NCBI GenBank assembly: GCA_016490735.1
Contig: JAEMWC010000353.1
Coordinates: forward strand, 192,501-256,500
Direction of reading: 5' to 3'
Origin: Pachyseris speciosa
Taxonomy: Eukaryota; Cnidaria; Anthozoa; Scleractinia; Pachyseridae
DNA length: 64,000 nt
In this document: positions 33,598 to 46,568 of the stretch, piece after piece
Numbering within the stretch: position 1 is the first letter of the stretch
Layout of the letters: every line of letters starts with the position of its first letter
Notes under the pieces: model-generated
The model's database searches: none
Told to the model about the DNA's origin: nothing
The model's input: the letters and a program-made list of their open reading frames with translations, nothing else
Made by a program: the position numbers and the translations under genes

Positions 33598-34324
33598 TCA
33601 TTTCAATTCTGCAGTTCGCAGTGAAAATAAAGCTTGAAAAAAATTGAGGCTTTGTATAATTAGAGAATCTATGAAGCTATGAAAGCTGATTATTTGTGAA
33701 TGGGAAGAAAGAAATGTTGACAGAAATTACACATCCGTCCCAGTATCCGACGATCCGACCCCTATTTGTTCCCAGCCTTACTCCCAGGGTCTCTCCTCTT
33801 CCCGCCCCCATCTGTTCTTTGGTCGTGGATGTTGTCTTACAGTTTAGAACTATTAAAAGGTAAGTAATTGTCCCTTAAGAACGTAACTTAATTAGATCGT
33901 TGTTCTGTTGTTTTACACAGAAATACATTGCACGAGAGCGGAGATCGACAGTAAGGTCAGGAGAACTGATCTCGATCAACGAGCCCGTGTGTCCCTTGGA
34001 GCAACCTTGCGAATTGAGAATATCTTGAGCAAAAATGAGAATACCTTGAGCAAAACAGAACTATCTTTGAGAAAAACTAAGCGTTTATGAGAACTTTCTG
34101 TTTACGAGGTTTATTTCGTAGTTTCAAGAATACAGGCAAGTCGTGGGCATGCACTCCGTTTATTTAGCAGTCAAGGAATTTCCAGGATGCTTCAAGGGAA
34201 AATTCTGGTGTTATCTCTTACTGTTAGAAGCGATTTATTTGCCAGTATTGAAAAGTTCTCAGTTATGAAATTTCGAAAAGGAATTGTTTGTGTTTTACAC
34301 AGATGCCTCTATATTCCTGCATTA

Positions 34325-34841
34325 TGTATCAGTCAATTCCAAAAGCGCCTAGCCCCGCCCCCTGGGCATACCCTGGGTATTTGATCCGAAATTTGTCCCG
34401 CACGTTGGGACATTTGACTATTGGCTAAACATTGGTCGGTGGTCACCAGCTTAAGGGTTTCGCGTGTCTTTTGCACCAAATATATATTCATTCATTCACC
34501 ACTCCCTTCACGTCAAGATTCTGCGTAGGTTTTCTGTTGTTTACTAAATATACAGTTGATATGCCCTTATTTGAAGTTTGGGGTGCCGACAAAAGAGATC
34601 AGAAAAGAGTTTTGGCGCATAATTTTGCGGATTTGGTTTGAAAAAGGTAAGCAATTTTAGAGTAAAATATTTATTATGAGCAGGGAGCGTGCCAAACTGC
34701 TTCATGCAACGAGTGATTTACACTTGATTTGCCGTTTTTGAGGCACTGACAGTGGGGCATTTAACTGTCTAAGCTGGAAACACAGCCGGAGTGGGGGGGG
34801 GGGGGGGGGGGGAATGGGCACTTTTGGAATTGACTGATACA
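34325..34841. mobile_element. Element E: PIF/Harbinger-type element of 517 bp
   Basis: The ends TGTATCAGTCAATTCCAAAAG and CTTTTGGAATTGACTGATACA form inverted repeats, with TTA on both sides (34322-34324 and 34842-34844). Long C/G tracts follow the ends, as in element D. The interior carries a possible captured exon at 34561-34641. Confidence 0.8.
34561..34641 (+). pseudogene. Possible CIDE-N-like exon inside element E
   Basis: It reads MPLFEVWGADKRDQKRVLAH, then NFADLV, followed by a stop that a 1-base change would turn into LVEKG just before a GTAAGC donor. The layout P-x-F-x-V-x(3)-D+R-x(2)-+-V-x-A-x(3)-DL resembles the start of CIDE-N domains of DNA-fragmentation factors, but 26 residues are too few to be sure. 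It could also be part of a transposon gene. Confidence 0.25.
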
Positions 34842-36194
34842 TTAATTCGACTTGCCAATGACATGGAGACAAACCCAGCACCTGGTAGTATGACCCCCAG
34901 CTTGCTGTTGTGAATATTGATACCAATAAAACTATCTGTGCTCTGCCTTCTCGTAATCTAGCATTATTTTTGGTGAAACCCGAGGAAAACAATGTGTAGC
35001 AAAAATTTCCATTGTTTATCAACACCACAAAGGAATTCAGAATGCTGATATGGCTAATAGATCTTGCACACTGGAAATTTTTGTACAGTTTGCTCTCGAG
35101 ATGTACTCAACAAACACATTTGCTTCTTTCTGAACAACCGGTGTGTGCGTTCATATTCGGCAACACATTTAACTTACAATATAGTGAAAGCTTAGCCGGA
35201 TTCGCTGCCATATCTTTTTTTAGAAGATCCTTGGAGTTCATATTTTCTTTTATATATGAGGCATGATGTACTCATTTTGTATACTGGCTACTGAATGTAA
35301 TACCATAGCCATTGATTGTTAAAGTTTACAGCAATTTATTCAAAACATTTGATTCTTATAGTAGAGATGAATCAGGTGCATTTGACATGTCAGGAGCAGC
35401 AGCAGTGCTTTTAGAATTTGCATCAGTTGGAAGTGTAGTTAACTATATTGAAGCATGTTATCATTACAAACCAGCTGAACCATTTGAAATTAGAGGTGTT
35501 AGAGTTTATACAGTGGAGTTTGAATCTATTAACCAACCAAGTCCGCCGACTGCTCCGGGAAATACCATCCAATCACGTAGTCGGTCCACTCTGACAGTAG
35601 TAGGAAAATACCAAAACAAACAGGACATTTTTTTGAAACAGCTACTTGTTCCCCTTTCTCTTGCTGCTTGAAATATGTCAAATTCATTCTTCCATTTCTC
35701 TTGCCTTGTCTCCAACTCCTTCAATACTTGAGATCTTGAGATCTTGTATCTCTGCTCAATTAGTTTGGGATACTTATCACAACATGGACAGAAAGAAGCC
35801 CCTTTTCATGGACCCTTGGTGCATTTGCTCTTGTTGTGTCCAATCAGGATCTGGTTTTGCATTCCACCCTACGTGCCATGATGTTCAGTATTCAAGTTTT
35901 GTTTTGACCTTTGACACTGTTGTAATGGTAGTATGTCAACCCCACTTTGTACCAGTTTGGAAATTGTTTACTACTTTTTGATGCAAGCTCATTGATTTTT
36001 GCACCCAAGAAGGGGTTACATGGCATATAATTTAGAAACTGATGTTTCTTTATTTTCCAACATGGATCACCAGCTGTGGTTTATACATCAAGATGTTTGT
36101 TCTTTTCTTTTAGATACACGAACATTCTCACTGTTGCAGGTCAAGTTCTTTTTGTCTTGTTTTTACGTACTACTGGACTATGTCCATTTCTACA
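34842..36194. other. AT-rich region with one unexplained open frame
   Basis: On the plus strand, about 35,318-35,560 reads an ordered-looking peptide (AVLLEFASVGSVVNYIEACY, then EPFEIRGVRVYTVEF) without a convincing ATG start or splice sites. On the minus strand, about 35,506-35,790 reads CPCCDKYPKLIEQRYK and then a charged segment (TRQEKWKNEFDIFQAARERG). I do not recognise either. They may be pieces of mobile-element genes next to the DDE relic. Confidence 0.3.
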
Positions 36195-36845
36195 TTAAGT
36201 ATCCACAGCGTCTAAAGTAACCAATTACTAAATTTTGTGGTGAAATATTGTTGCAGGCCTCACAGATGGCAATTTCCATCTCATTTTCTGCTAGCAACTG
36301 ATTACGATTTAGAAATACTATGATTTGATGAAAACAAAGCTCACACATGTTTAGGTGCTGGGAGTAGGCAGGCTGGTTAGTAGGTTCACCCCGTATTCGC
36401 CAAGATGGTCTCTCAAACCCATCTTGGTAAATCGTTCATGATGAAATGAACTGAGTTATCCATAATCATAGTGTCACCTCTCTCAAATGCAACTGACCCA
36501 TTTCGCCTGGTTATGTAGACAGCTTCCTCGAAAAAAAAGAGGAGCCAGTTACTATAATTGACAGACCTTCAATAACATCAGCACAGTTGACTCCGAGACG
36601 TGAATGCATGAGGTTTATAGTAAAGTTGGCATAAGATGCGGACCATTAAATTTCAATTGCAGGACTCAGCTCCAATGGTTGCATTACCGTAACGTTTTTT
36701 CATGGTTACCTTCGTTATTCTTGCCTCATTGAGAAAGTGGATTGAAGTGATGTTTAAGTCACTGATCTGATCAAGGTAGAAATTGGTGTATTGCATTCGG
36801 ATGGAGCTTGTGTGCAGTAGATCGACAGGAAGCACAACTCCATCC
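36195..36845 (-). pseudogene. IS630/Tc1-like DDE transposase relic
   Basis: In changing minus-strand frames it reads LDGVVLPVDLLHTSSIR, RNGSVAFERGDTMIMDNSVH, then YSQHLNMCELCFHQIIVFLN, LAENEMEIAICEA and YFRRCGY. The order GD-x-x-IMDN...H, then PxYSPHLNxCExCF is the second Asp and third acidic block of the IS630/Tc1-type DDE domain. Several stops and frameshifts show it is dead. No flanking TIRs with TA were identified. Confidence 0.65.
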
Positions 36846-38414
36846 AAAACCTAACTGTCCTAAAAACTAACTGTCCATTGCCAGATTAGCTTGCTAGAGG
36901 CAATTACATTAACCAATTAAAGATCACAATGGTGGTTTCACGGGCTTCAACAGAGTTGAGAGCAAACCTGTCAAGCCAACTGAAGTAAGCAACTAAGAGC
37001 CCTTCTACAGTTGAGAATCACCATAATGGAATCAAAGAAATGCTGGTTTTTCTTGAAGAAAGTCGCTTATAAGGAATAAAACAAAAGAGAACAGCATGAA
37101 CATTAATAATTAATATTGATATTTATTTTGGTATATCAAAAACCTCTTGATCTCACGAGGCAGGACAAAATTTAAGAAAACACTCTAGATGTCGGATTTT
37201 AAAATTGCTGTATCTTTTCATAAAATTTTATAGTTGGTTACCAGGCCCAAAAGATAATGTTTAGCAATGGATTGCAAAAACCTTGTTTAGGACCCAATTT
37301 ATTATTAGTTTCTTGAAGGATCAATATCTTCTGGTGTTCAGCCTACATGATGTTACTGTTGATTCATGTTTGTTTAGGCTGGCAATGACAATGGTATTGG
37401 CGATGATGACAGTGATTGGCCCAGCAGGGATGATGAGTGAGATTCCTCTGACACTGATATTGGCGACGAGGGAGGTCAAGTACTATCATTATCAATGTTC
37501 ATGAAGAAGTAAGTCTCTTGAAGATTGCCTTTGTTACCATGTCTGCTTTAGGCGCTCTTATGTTACCAGCATTGCTTGTTTATTGTATACTCTTACTTGA
37601 TATGATAAATAAAGTTGTTGTTGAAGCACATGGTGTTCAACTTCGCCGTAGATCAGCCTGTTAGGTAACAATATGAACAAGCTGCCGAGCATACATGTAG
37701 ACCCTGCAAGAGCACTGCCATGCCTTTCAGGGGGGAAGTTAGTATGCAACAGAAGCTATGAAACATTTCTTTGTGAGCACCAGGTGTAACTAATGTACAC
37801 TGTATCTTGGGGCTTTGGTTTTTTTCAATCTTAAAATGAACTTCAGCTTTATTTCACTACTGTGGTTTCAAAAACTATGGCAAAATTTAATACTCTCTAA
37901 TGTAATAGACTGCATGAAAATTAAAATCGTGAAATGTAAGTAACCATTTCTTGTGTTATAGCGATGTGTATCAATCACTTAATGTTGAGCTAAAACTCCC
38001 AATTGTAAAATACATTAAATATTTCCTTTAATTGCATTTTGTACTACATGTGGCACATCAATGACCAAAGCATTGCCCAGCTCTGTTAAAGTGTTTTGTT
38101 GTATTGGGCAGCATAACTGGAGTCATAGGCAGCAACTACCAGTGACCCTTGCCTGCTAGAGAACTCACAGTGAAGTCCATTGAAGTGTGAAGCAAGGGGC
38201 AAATAATTGACTGTCAAGGAGCAATTTAGGAAATATATCAAGGAAATAATAATCTTTGTTGCTGTGCCTTTTACAAAGGGACAAAGGTCCAGAGGACAAA
38301 GGAAGACAGAAGAAAAAGATCAAAGAAAAAAAGACAACTAAATCAAAACCCGAAGAAGATGAAAATGATGAGGGTGGATGAACTGAAGTCAAGGGTTCTC
38401 ATTTGACTGCTGCG

Positions 38415-39892
38415 GTATGTTCTGCAAGATGTTATAACATTGAATAACATATGACCCGTGGACCACTGTCAAAACAGGCAATGCAGGCCCACATGCACTC
38501 CTGAGTTTGACAGTTATTGGCAGTGAAATTTAGAAACCATATTTTTGACATGCTGTATACTGTAAACAAAGCCTTTTCTGTTATAGAAGGAAAAAATTCA
38601 AGTCTTCTTAGCGCAACAGAACTACAGGGCAAAACAATTGAGTAAGGTTGAAAACAAGTTCTATTTCCAGGTCCATTATCATCCTTGATGCAACACGGTT
38701 GTTTGTTTTTGTTTTGAAATTGCGCTGTTGTTAAATGATACCTCTGATTGGTCAATTATTTTTATTGGGCTTTTGATGTGGTTCATCACGCCGTGTTGTT
38801 GATAGTGCCGGTTTTCACAAAGCAAATGGCTACAAATTCAACTTGCATATTTCTATTTATTTCTTCATTTGAAACCGTGAACAATCTGTTCACAGGTTTA
38901 AAATCCAAACAGCAAGTAATGAACGATCCATTATTAATTGATAAAACTCGCCTGATTATGTGCCTTAAGGATGGTGACAAAATATCCACAAGAAAATATT
39001 TATTGTCGGGTATTGCTTTCTAATTTGCAGTAAGAAAAACACTCATACACTCTCATTCAATTATCCTGTCCTTTCACTTTATACTGTGTTCAAAATACAG
39101 TCACCCATGCGGCTTGACAAAAGGAGGAAAATGTTGAGCTCCACATTAAAACATGGAGGAAACAAAAGTGATGTAGCCCTCATCTATCACGGAGATCTCG
39201 GCAAGAAAGAGAAATTGATTATCACACAGTATAGGCAAGCTGCGAACAGAATGTAGGCTAGAATGCCCAATGGGGCATAAAAAGAGCAGTTGATAACTGC
39301 AACAAGCTCAGCGAATTCTTGAAATTGCTCCAAGATCCCCGAGGAAGAAAGCGCCAAACTTGAACAACAAGTCTCTGTAAATCCTCCTTGAACCTCTCTT
39401 TGATTAGAACAATGCTGCGAAGTTATATATTAATTACCGCTTCCGACTATTGCCACACTGACTCTTTTGACTTTAAATGGGCCAAAATTTACATACATGG
39501 AATATGAATAAGAATAAACAGAGAACATTTTATGGCCATAAATTTGGAGATTTGTTCACAATGTGATAAAATAAGAGCGATAAAACAATAAGGGCTTTGA
39601 AGTCTTGAGTAATTTCATGTTACACGAAATTCTAGAATTAACTGTCGTGGCACGCGATGCATCAAGGGTGATAGTGGGCTTTTAACAGAGGAATGTAGAA
39701 ATTACTACAAACTATTCTTCTCAAATTGATCAGGGCAGAGAGAGAGAGAGAGAGGCAGGCAGAGAGCTGATCCAGAAGTGACTTTTAGTGATTGTTTAGT
39801 AGCAGTAACAGCCAATCAGCTGGTCAGATTAACCCCAGACTAGGAAAATCCAAATTACTGAATAATCCAAAAATATCAATTTTTTCCTTAAG
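38415..39892. other. Intron of the eIF3c pseudogene
   Basis: No exon or clear mobile element is recognised. There is a (GA)n tract near 39,737-39,755 (AGAGAGAGAGAGAGA). Confidence 0.45.
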
Positions 39893-40035
39893 GATAAAGC
39901 CAAGCAACTCTTCCTCAAGGACACAGAAATCACTCATCAAGTTGTGTTGAAGAAACTGCAAAAGATCCTCTCTGCCAGGGGCAAAAAGGTCACTCAGTAT
40001 TCAGATACAGTTTGCTACTCAGTTCTTTGTTGTTG

Positions 40036-40295
40036 TAGATAAAGTCTCAAATCTTTCTAGCTGAGCACAGATGCTCTTGACTACTAATTGAGGAGACAAA
40101 AATAACCAAATCAACTCTAAATAAAGTGGAGTCAAATTCAATTCAAATGAAAACCAGAGTACCTGGAGAAAAACCTCTCGGAGCAGAGTAGAGAACCAAC
40201 AAATGCAGCCCACTTATGATGCCAAGTGTGGGAATCAAACCCCGAACACATTGGTGGAAGGCAAGTACTCTCACCACAGCGCCAACCCTGCTCAC
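40036..40295 (-). mobile_element. tRNA-derived SINE, minus strand
   Basis: Read on the minus strand it has GCAGGGTTGGCGCTGTGGTG (A-box), GGGGTTTGATTCCCAC (B-box), TTGGTTCTCTACTCTGCTCC, a TTCTCCAGGTACTC block and the tail words GAGTTGATTTGG and AGTAGTCAAGAGCATCTGTG. It is colinear with the SINE at 47585-47887. Confidence 0.85.
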
Positions 40296-41054
40296 CTCAT
40301 AATGGCAAGGCTAGGCTCTTTTCTACCACAACTTCTTGAATTTTATGAAATCATAAAGGTCAACTGTAGGCTAGGTGTTGCAACCTTTTCTGAAATGAAC
40401 TTTGTTTAGAGGTGTAACATCCTCTGTCTAATCTTTGATTCCAGGGCACAGATTATACAGAGCAGATTGAATTCCTTAAACAGCTGAGAATTATCTCAGA
40501 AAGTGCTAAGTTAGGTTGGTTGAGTCGATCACTTATTATTTTTCAGACCACATGTCACTTATTGTTAGAGCAGTTTTCAAAACCAAAGAAATAACTCCAA
40601 CCAATCATAAGAGACTGGAATGACCAGTGCAATGAGCCAATGAAAATTCAAAGCAATTAAATGTAGCCAACATCAAATGCAGGAAAATGCCTGGAAGCAG
40701 CTAGGTCATAGTTGGTTGTCATTTTGCATCTCATCAATTGAGCCAGTGGCACTAGTTTTTCCAGCTAATCACCAAGCTAAGGAAAGCAAATTAAACCAAT
40801 TAAAGCAAAATTATGCAACATACTCAAACTGTATTATGGTTGCGACGATTTCTTTGCTTGTTAGAAACACTGTATCACACTGAATGGAACAATAATTGAA
40901 TTTTGTTCTGCGGCAGGTGTTGGCATGACAGTGAAGCTTCTTTTTAACATTATTTCATCAATCTTTGACTACAATCCTAACGTGGCCACCTGTATGAAAC
41001 AGCCGCTATACGGTCCATGTATGACCTTGGAGCACAGCCTACAGCCAGCTCGAA

Positions 41055-41192
41055 TAAGCCGTATGTTGGTTTTTGCTGAGGGAGGAAAACCGGAGTACCC
41101 GGAGAAAAACCCTCAGAGCAGGGTCGAGAACCAACACAAACTCAGCCCACTTATGGCGTCACCACCGGGAATCGAACCCGGTGCCACATAAA
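41055..41192 (-). mobile_element. 5' half of the same SINE, minus strand
   Basis: The minus strand has GGCACCGGGTTCGATTCCCG (B-box), AGTGGGCTGAGTTTGTGTTG and TTTTTCTCCGGGTACTCCGG. It lies directly after the damaged eIF3c exon 40917-41025 and probably truncated it. Confidence 0.75.
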
Positions 41193-41800
41193 AATTTGCA
41201 GCTTTTTTATGAAGGAATTGACTATTTGTGGTTGTCTATGGCCATAGATGACAAGACGGAATATTTTTAATTGCTTGCCACTTGAAAATGTTAGCCTAAC
41301 TTTTTCAAGTTTTGTCTGATCATGTCTTGGAAATTATTGCCATAAATAATATCCGTCAATTTTTTCCCCTCCAAAAAATAATTTGAAATCCACCTCTTCA
41401 AGGTATACTGGGCCACTCCTGTGATAGAAAAGCAGGGTTTTCACTAATTTTTGAAGCAGGCAGAGATGTGCTAAAAGTAGCTGGGGAATCCAGTTGTTGT
41501 CTTATAGCCAATATGCTGGTTTTTTTTTTTCTATGAAAGTAGCCAGGGACCTTGTCCAGAATTATTAGAATTGGCCGGGGAGAATCCCTGCCCCGCAGCC
41601 CTTAATGACGGCCCTGGAAAAGAACTTACTTAAAGACTTTGAATAAACTTATAACAAGATCTAGAGTTCCCATGACAGTGGCCCTTTAATTTTAGAGAGA
41701 AATGTCAAATGAGTTCCAAATGGAGATAGGAAAGGAAAGCCAGACTGTGTTTTGGTGGCAGAAATTAAAGGTACCACAAGTTATGGTTCATGGATCTTAC
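41193..41800. other. Intron sequence, no feature
   Basis: No exon was found. It probably contains one inversion breakpoint of the flipped exon segment. Confidence 0.4.
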
Positions 41801-41900
41801 ATCAACATTTTCAGACTCTTCTGATGTGTTTTCACCAACAGTCACTTTGCCTTGGTTTTCAATCAAGATATCAATGAGTTCTTCAATCTCCTTCATACAT
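41801..41900 (-). pseudogene. EIF3C: eIF3c exon in inverted orientation
   Basis: The minus strand reads, between a TTTGCAG acceptor and a GTAAG donor, a 100-nt exon coding CMKEIEELIDILIEN and then VTVGENTSEESENVD. It matches the eIF3c segment with INELMDIL and VGENILEESENL in other animals. All other exons of the pseudogene are on the plus strand, so a local inversion has flipped this exon with its splice sites. Confidence 0.85.
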
Positions 41901-43157
41901 CTGCAAATACAAAAGGGTTTATTTGGGTTATAATGAACTCAGTTAAAATTAAATTTCAAGTACTTCTTCCTAATATAAAAAAAGTCAAAGCTTTATACGG
42001 GAATTCTGAAATCTTGCTGGGGACATTCAAAACTGACAAGTAAATTTCAGATAAAATTTTAAAAAATAATACTTGTCAGGTCTGATGTTCATTGACTGTA
42101 ATGGGACTGTGAAGGAGGTTCAATATAAAGTGGAATGTCTGCAGTTTTTTTGTCGTTACACAATATTCACAATTAGTTGCCAAGGAAAAAGGAAAACAGT
42201 GGATTATTTTATATGTATTTGCAACCAGAATTTTATATCTTGTGGTCTTTGTAGCATGATGATGGAACTTTTTGAAAGTAAAGATGAAAACCAGGCTTAC
42301 ATGTAGTTTGAATAATGACAAAAACAGCCATCCTCTACAGTCCTATTGGTATACTGCCGATCTAAATACAATGGAACCTGTGTGCTATTTCTCTTAAGGT
42401 CATTCCCCTGAAAAGAATGTACTATTAAGAATTTTTTTGAGACTTAATTGGCACAATTGATAGTCATGCATAGGACATTGAAAAAATGCAATAAAAAGAT
42501 GGGGTCACTGTGCTTGTTTTAGCCCTGCATACTCATTGTTCTAAGTGTTTTTACAGAGTTGTGCGAGAAATGTTCTAAGCATGAACAACTGAAGAAAGCT
42601 GTTATTATGTAGCAAAAACTATGAATAGTAGTGAAAAGTAGAGCCTAATTGTTTTTCTGGGCTTAACATTCTTTTAGTATTGTGATTTCAAATTGCCCGA
42701 TCTTGCAAATAATGAGTGGAAATTGGACCGCTTCGTCATCATCTCAAACTACTTCCTGGCTCCAAACGCAGAGTTTCACCCCATTTATATATAAATAATC
42801 CAACTTCTACTATTAAACTTTTTTTTTGCTTTAAAATATGTTTTTCGTGTGCCTATTACAAGTACATTACACCAATAAAAAAGGGAGGTCACCGTGCTCA
42901 TTTCTTTACAACACGACGACAAAGGGAAATTTTCACCTGAAAAAGCTCAATGCCAAGGCAAATTTACAATGTATCTATAGTGTATGCGCACACGAGTGTG
43001 CGCTAAATGACACCATAAATTATGTGCAGTAAGGATGCGCCATGCAATTCAGAGGAATCACCTTAAAATGTTAAGAACTTGTGTCAATATCAAGCTTAAA
43101 CATTGTAAACCCCTGACTTCTACCACAGAATTGTCTTCTTTTAATTATTTATTATAG
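41901..43157. other. AT-rich intron, no recognised exon
   Basis: The other inversion breakpoint should lie here. Frames at 42,073-42,306 and elsewhere have no domain signal. Confidence 0.4.
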
Positions 43158-43281
43158 ACTCAGGGATGAAGAAAAAGTATGTGAGCTCATTACCATGTTA
43201 CAAGGCTACCTGGAGGTTAATGGTTCAAGGCCAGAAATCTGTAGTTCTTATTTGTGGCACATTGAGCATCTGTACTACAAG

Positions 43282-44120
43282 GTTTGTTATTAACTGGAAA
43301 CTAGTTAGATTCATTGACAAGACTGAATAGCTTGCTAAAATTTTGCTTTCTCTTTTGCATTCCACCTCTCTTTCTTTTTTCCTTCTTTTCATGTCAGAAA
43401 GTGTCATGTCTCTTGTTATGCTCAGAATCGTCTACACATAATTGTAACAGAAGCAGTTCTGATTTATGCCCATGATCTATTAATTTCTGTGGGTGAGCTG
43501 GTTGGAATGTCAAACAGGAATCTCAATAATAACATCACAATAATAACATCATCATTAATTTTGTGTAACATAGTTGCAGATTGTGTACTTAATGAATTTT
43601 AGTGCTATGAATACTCAGGATTCCTTTCCTAATAAATTGAGATTTTTAAGCCCATAGATAACTAAAGATAATTTTAAAAAGGAACTAATCAATAAGTACG
43701 TTTTTCAGTAACCAGTTTTCAATCTTGTTTCCATTGTTGTTCATTGTATTAATTTTCAATGTAATTTATTTTAAAGTAATTTTTAATTTCTTTGCCATTG
43801 TAATTTTTTTTTATTTACAGAGGACTCTGCTTAAACCACTGTTACTGATACAGACCTCCTCCTTTGAGATTTAATATTGAATAATAATGATGATGATGAT
43901 GGTGATGATGATAACCCTTGACACCTATAAGGCTATGGGATGTACCTTGATGATCAAGGGAATCAATCCCATCAATACCAACTTGTGGTGCAAAATATCA
44001 TCAACATCATCATAACCTGTGCAAAAAAGAGGCCTGGGCCGGCCCAGTCTGGCCCAATCTGGCCAGCCTGGGCCAGCCCAAAATTAACATTTTTCAACAA
44101 TGCTAATGCCGAAAAATGAA
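43282..44120. other. Intron up to the duplication breakpoint
   Basis: It contains (GAT)n at about 43,886-43,912 and a degenerate GGCCCAGTCTGGCC repeat at about 44,035-44,080 just before the sharp breakpoint at 44121. Confidence 0.55.
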
Positions 44121-44384
44121 AGTAAAGAAACATACAGCTCATTCTGAGGAGAGCTTAGATAATTAGCTCAGCAACAGTGGACGTGCAATGTTGTTGTTAA
44201 TGCATTGGACATTTTAAAGCCTGATCCATTGCTGTCAGCAGGCTCTGAACTCTGGGTTAACTTAAGATATAAAAAATTGACTGTATATTGAAGATGTGAA
44301 AGGTAGTTGTGAAAAATACTTAAGCATCAGCAAAAAGAGAACCTGAAAAATTCAGCTTTGTGCAGGATTCTATCTTGAATTACA

Positions 44385-44445
44385 TCGAGCTCTGGGATGC
44401 CAGTGCAGTGCTCTACCAACTGAGCTAAAAGCCCACCACAAGCTA
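44385..44445 (-). repeat. tRNA-like (A-box) fragment, copy 2
   Basis: This is the counterpart of 6303-6362. The minus strand shows GCTCAGTTGGTAGAGCACTG without a good T-arm. Confidence 0.55.
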
Positions 44446-45638
44446 GTCATTTTGTTGGTTTGTAACAAACTCTGGGTAACTGAAAACAAATAAATGAAAA
44501 GACACCACCACATTAATTTAGTGAGTGGAGCCAAATTTGTAGTATTTCTGGCTGATGCACAAATGTTACCACCCTGCCAAACAGTGCTTAATTTATTCCA
44601 CAGAGGGGCAAACTTTGTAATAAAAGACCTCAACAAAATTTAGCTTTAAAAGTGGAATTTTCAGTTCCTGCTTGAAACTGATTGGGAATTCTAACAAAAT
44701 GTTGGAGGGTAACCTCATTGCTCAAAATGCAATAATGGTTATTATCTAATCCGTAGCTTAAACAACTTTACTTGGGCTACATGTTTCATAGAATAAAATG
44801 CAATTATATTGCAGTGCAGGGTAATTTCCTAAATTTTCACTGTGTTCTTTGTTGTTGTTATTGTTCTTTGAAGATTCTCTACAACAGAACAATGGTTCAA
44901 CTTGGCTTATGTGCATTATTTCAGACATGGTATGATCAAGGATGCCCACAATGCCTTGCATGATGTGCAATCCAGTGGCAGAGCCAAAGAACTTCTTGCT
45001 CAGGTATGCAGTTCTCAATAGCGCAAGACAACTCATACTTAGACAAGGCTTGAGTGTTGCTCAATAGAGTCCTAACGTGTGATGTCAAAAATATTAGAAT
45101 TTTTGAAATTGTGGGATTTGTTGAGATTTTCTGAAAGAGCAAGATGAAAAATGCTAACTTGCCAAAAATCAGCATGTAGAGGCCAATGTGCTCTGAGATA
45201 TTGACACTGATATACTGTGATGACTCCTTACAAATCAAATTCAGAAGGATTCATATGGAGTCATCCAATTCTGAAGACTTTGACAATCTTTATGGCATTT
45301 GCTCTTTTCATTTTTTTAGGGTTTAATGCAACAAAGGCAATATGAGAGAACTCCAGAACAAGAAAAGATTGAGAAGAGAAGACAGGTAAGTTTTCATGAA
45401 ATTGCTGATGAGCATATAATTACCAGATGTCAATTTGACTTTTTTAATAATCAGTGGTTTGCAGATAGTGCAATCTAGTTTCTGGGGAGTTTAATCTTTT
45501 TTTTATAATAAAGTGGGGATTTTTTAAAATTAGAAAAAGATTTCTGTGCAGTCCCCGGGTACCTGAGACCAAAAGTTGTATTAACCTTTACTTCCATAAC
45601 ATAAATATATCTTCCTTTACTTCCATAGTATAAATATA

Positions 45639-45776
45639 TCTTATTAGATGTTTTGGCGTGTTAAAAACCATCGCGGTGTATTTTAACTAGTTGTGTGTGC
45701 CCGTAGGACGAGTCAAAATACAAACAACACGTTAATAATACTCTGCGATACCACACGCCAACAACATCTAATAAGA
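45639..45776. mobile_element. Foldback MITE, copy-2-specific, with a partial second copy
   Basis: TCTTATTAGATGTTTTGGCGTG is mirrored by CACGCCAACAACATCTAATAAGA. A second left end with the same flank (CATAACATAAATATATCTTC) is repeated at 45,853-45,935, so the segment was duplicated locally. Copy 1 lacks it. Confidence 0.75.
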
Positions 45777-46568
45777 GATTTATTATTGAACTTGTATTGC
45801 AAACAAACAATTTATAGAAAGAAAACTTTTTTGAGGAAAGTGTGACAGGTTTTCCATAACATAAATATATCTTCCTTTACTTCCATAACATAAATATATC
45901 TTATTAGATGTTTTGGCGTGTTAAAAACCATCGCTTTTTAAAAGAAAACTTTTTTCGGGAGAGTGTGACAGGTTTTGCATAGCGTGTGTGGGGAAAAAAA
46001 ACTGTAAAATAGGTTTTCTACAGTAAAAATATCCAAATGTACATTATATCGTGGAACATTTGTACTTGTCTTGTGCGTTTTCTGTACAATAACTAACAGA
46101 GTTGGATAATAATACTCCTGACTTCCGACTTCAGTTTTAGAGAGTCAACTCACATTGTTGTGAGTCAGGAGGTTGATAGCCTGTGGCACCCAAGGAATTA
46201 CTCTGGGAGACTTTCTTATGCTTGAAACTGGCTAGTTTTCATCTTAAGCCATCCTCTCCAAAGTGTAACGACAGCCCCATCAAAATATTTGATGTACATC
46301 ATCAGTTGCAGTTCTTAAAACATGTTAACACAAGTGGATCTTAAGTTTTTGTTTTCTGTAAATGCCAGGTTCCATTTCACATGCACATAAACTTGGAGCT
46401 ACTGGAATGTGTTTACTTAACTTTAGCAATGTTAATGGAGATCCCATGGATGGCTGGTATGTGCCTTGGTTATGTTTCAGTGTTATTTATGTGCTCATGA
46501 CCATCATCACCAAGGACATGTCAATGACTGTTGATCCCTTCTCATCATAGAAGGTATTGAGCACGGTA

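Noticed and set aside
35646..36220. Plus-strand frames of 111 and 73 codons
   Set aside because: They overlap minus-strand relics and have low-complexity hydrophobic composition.
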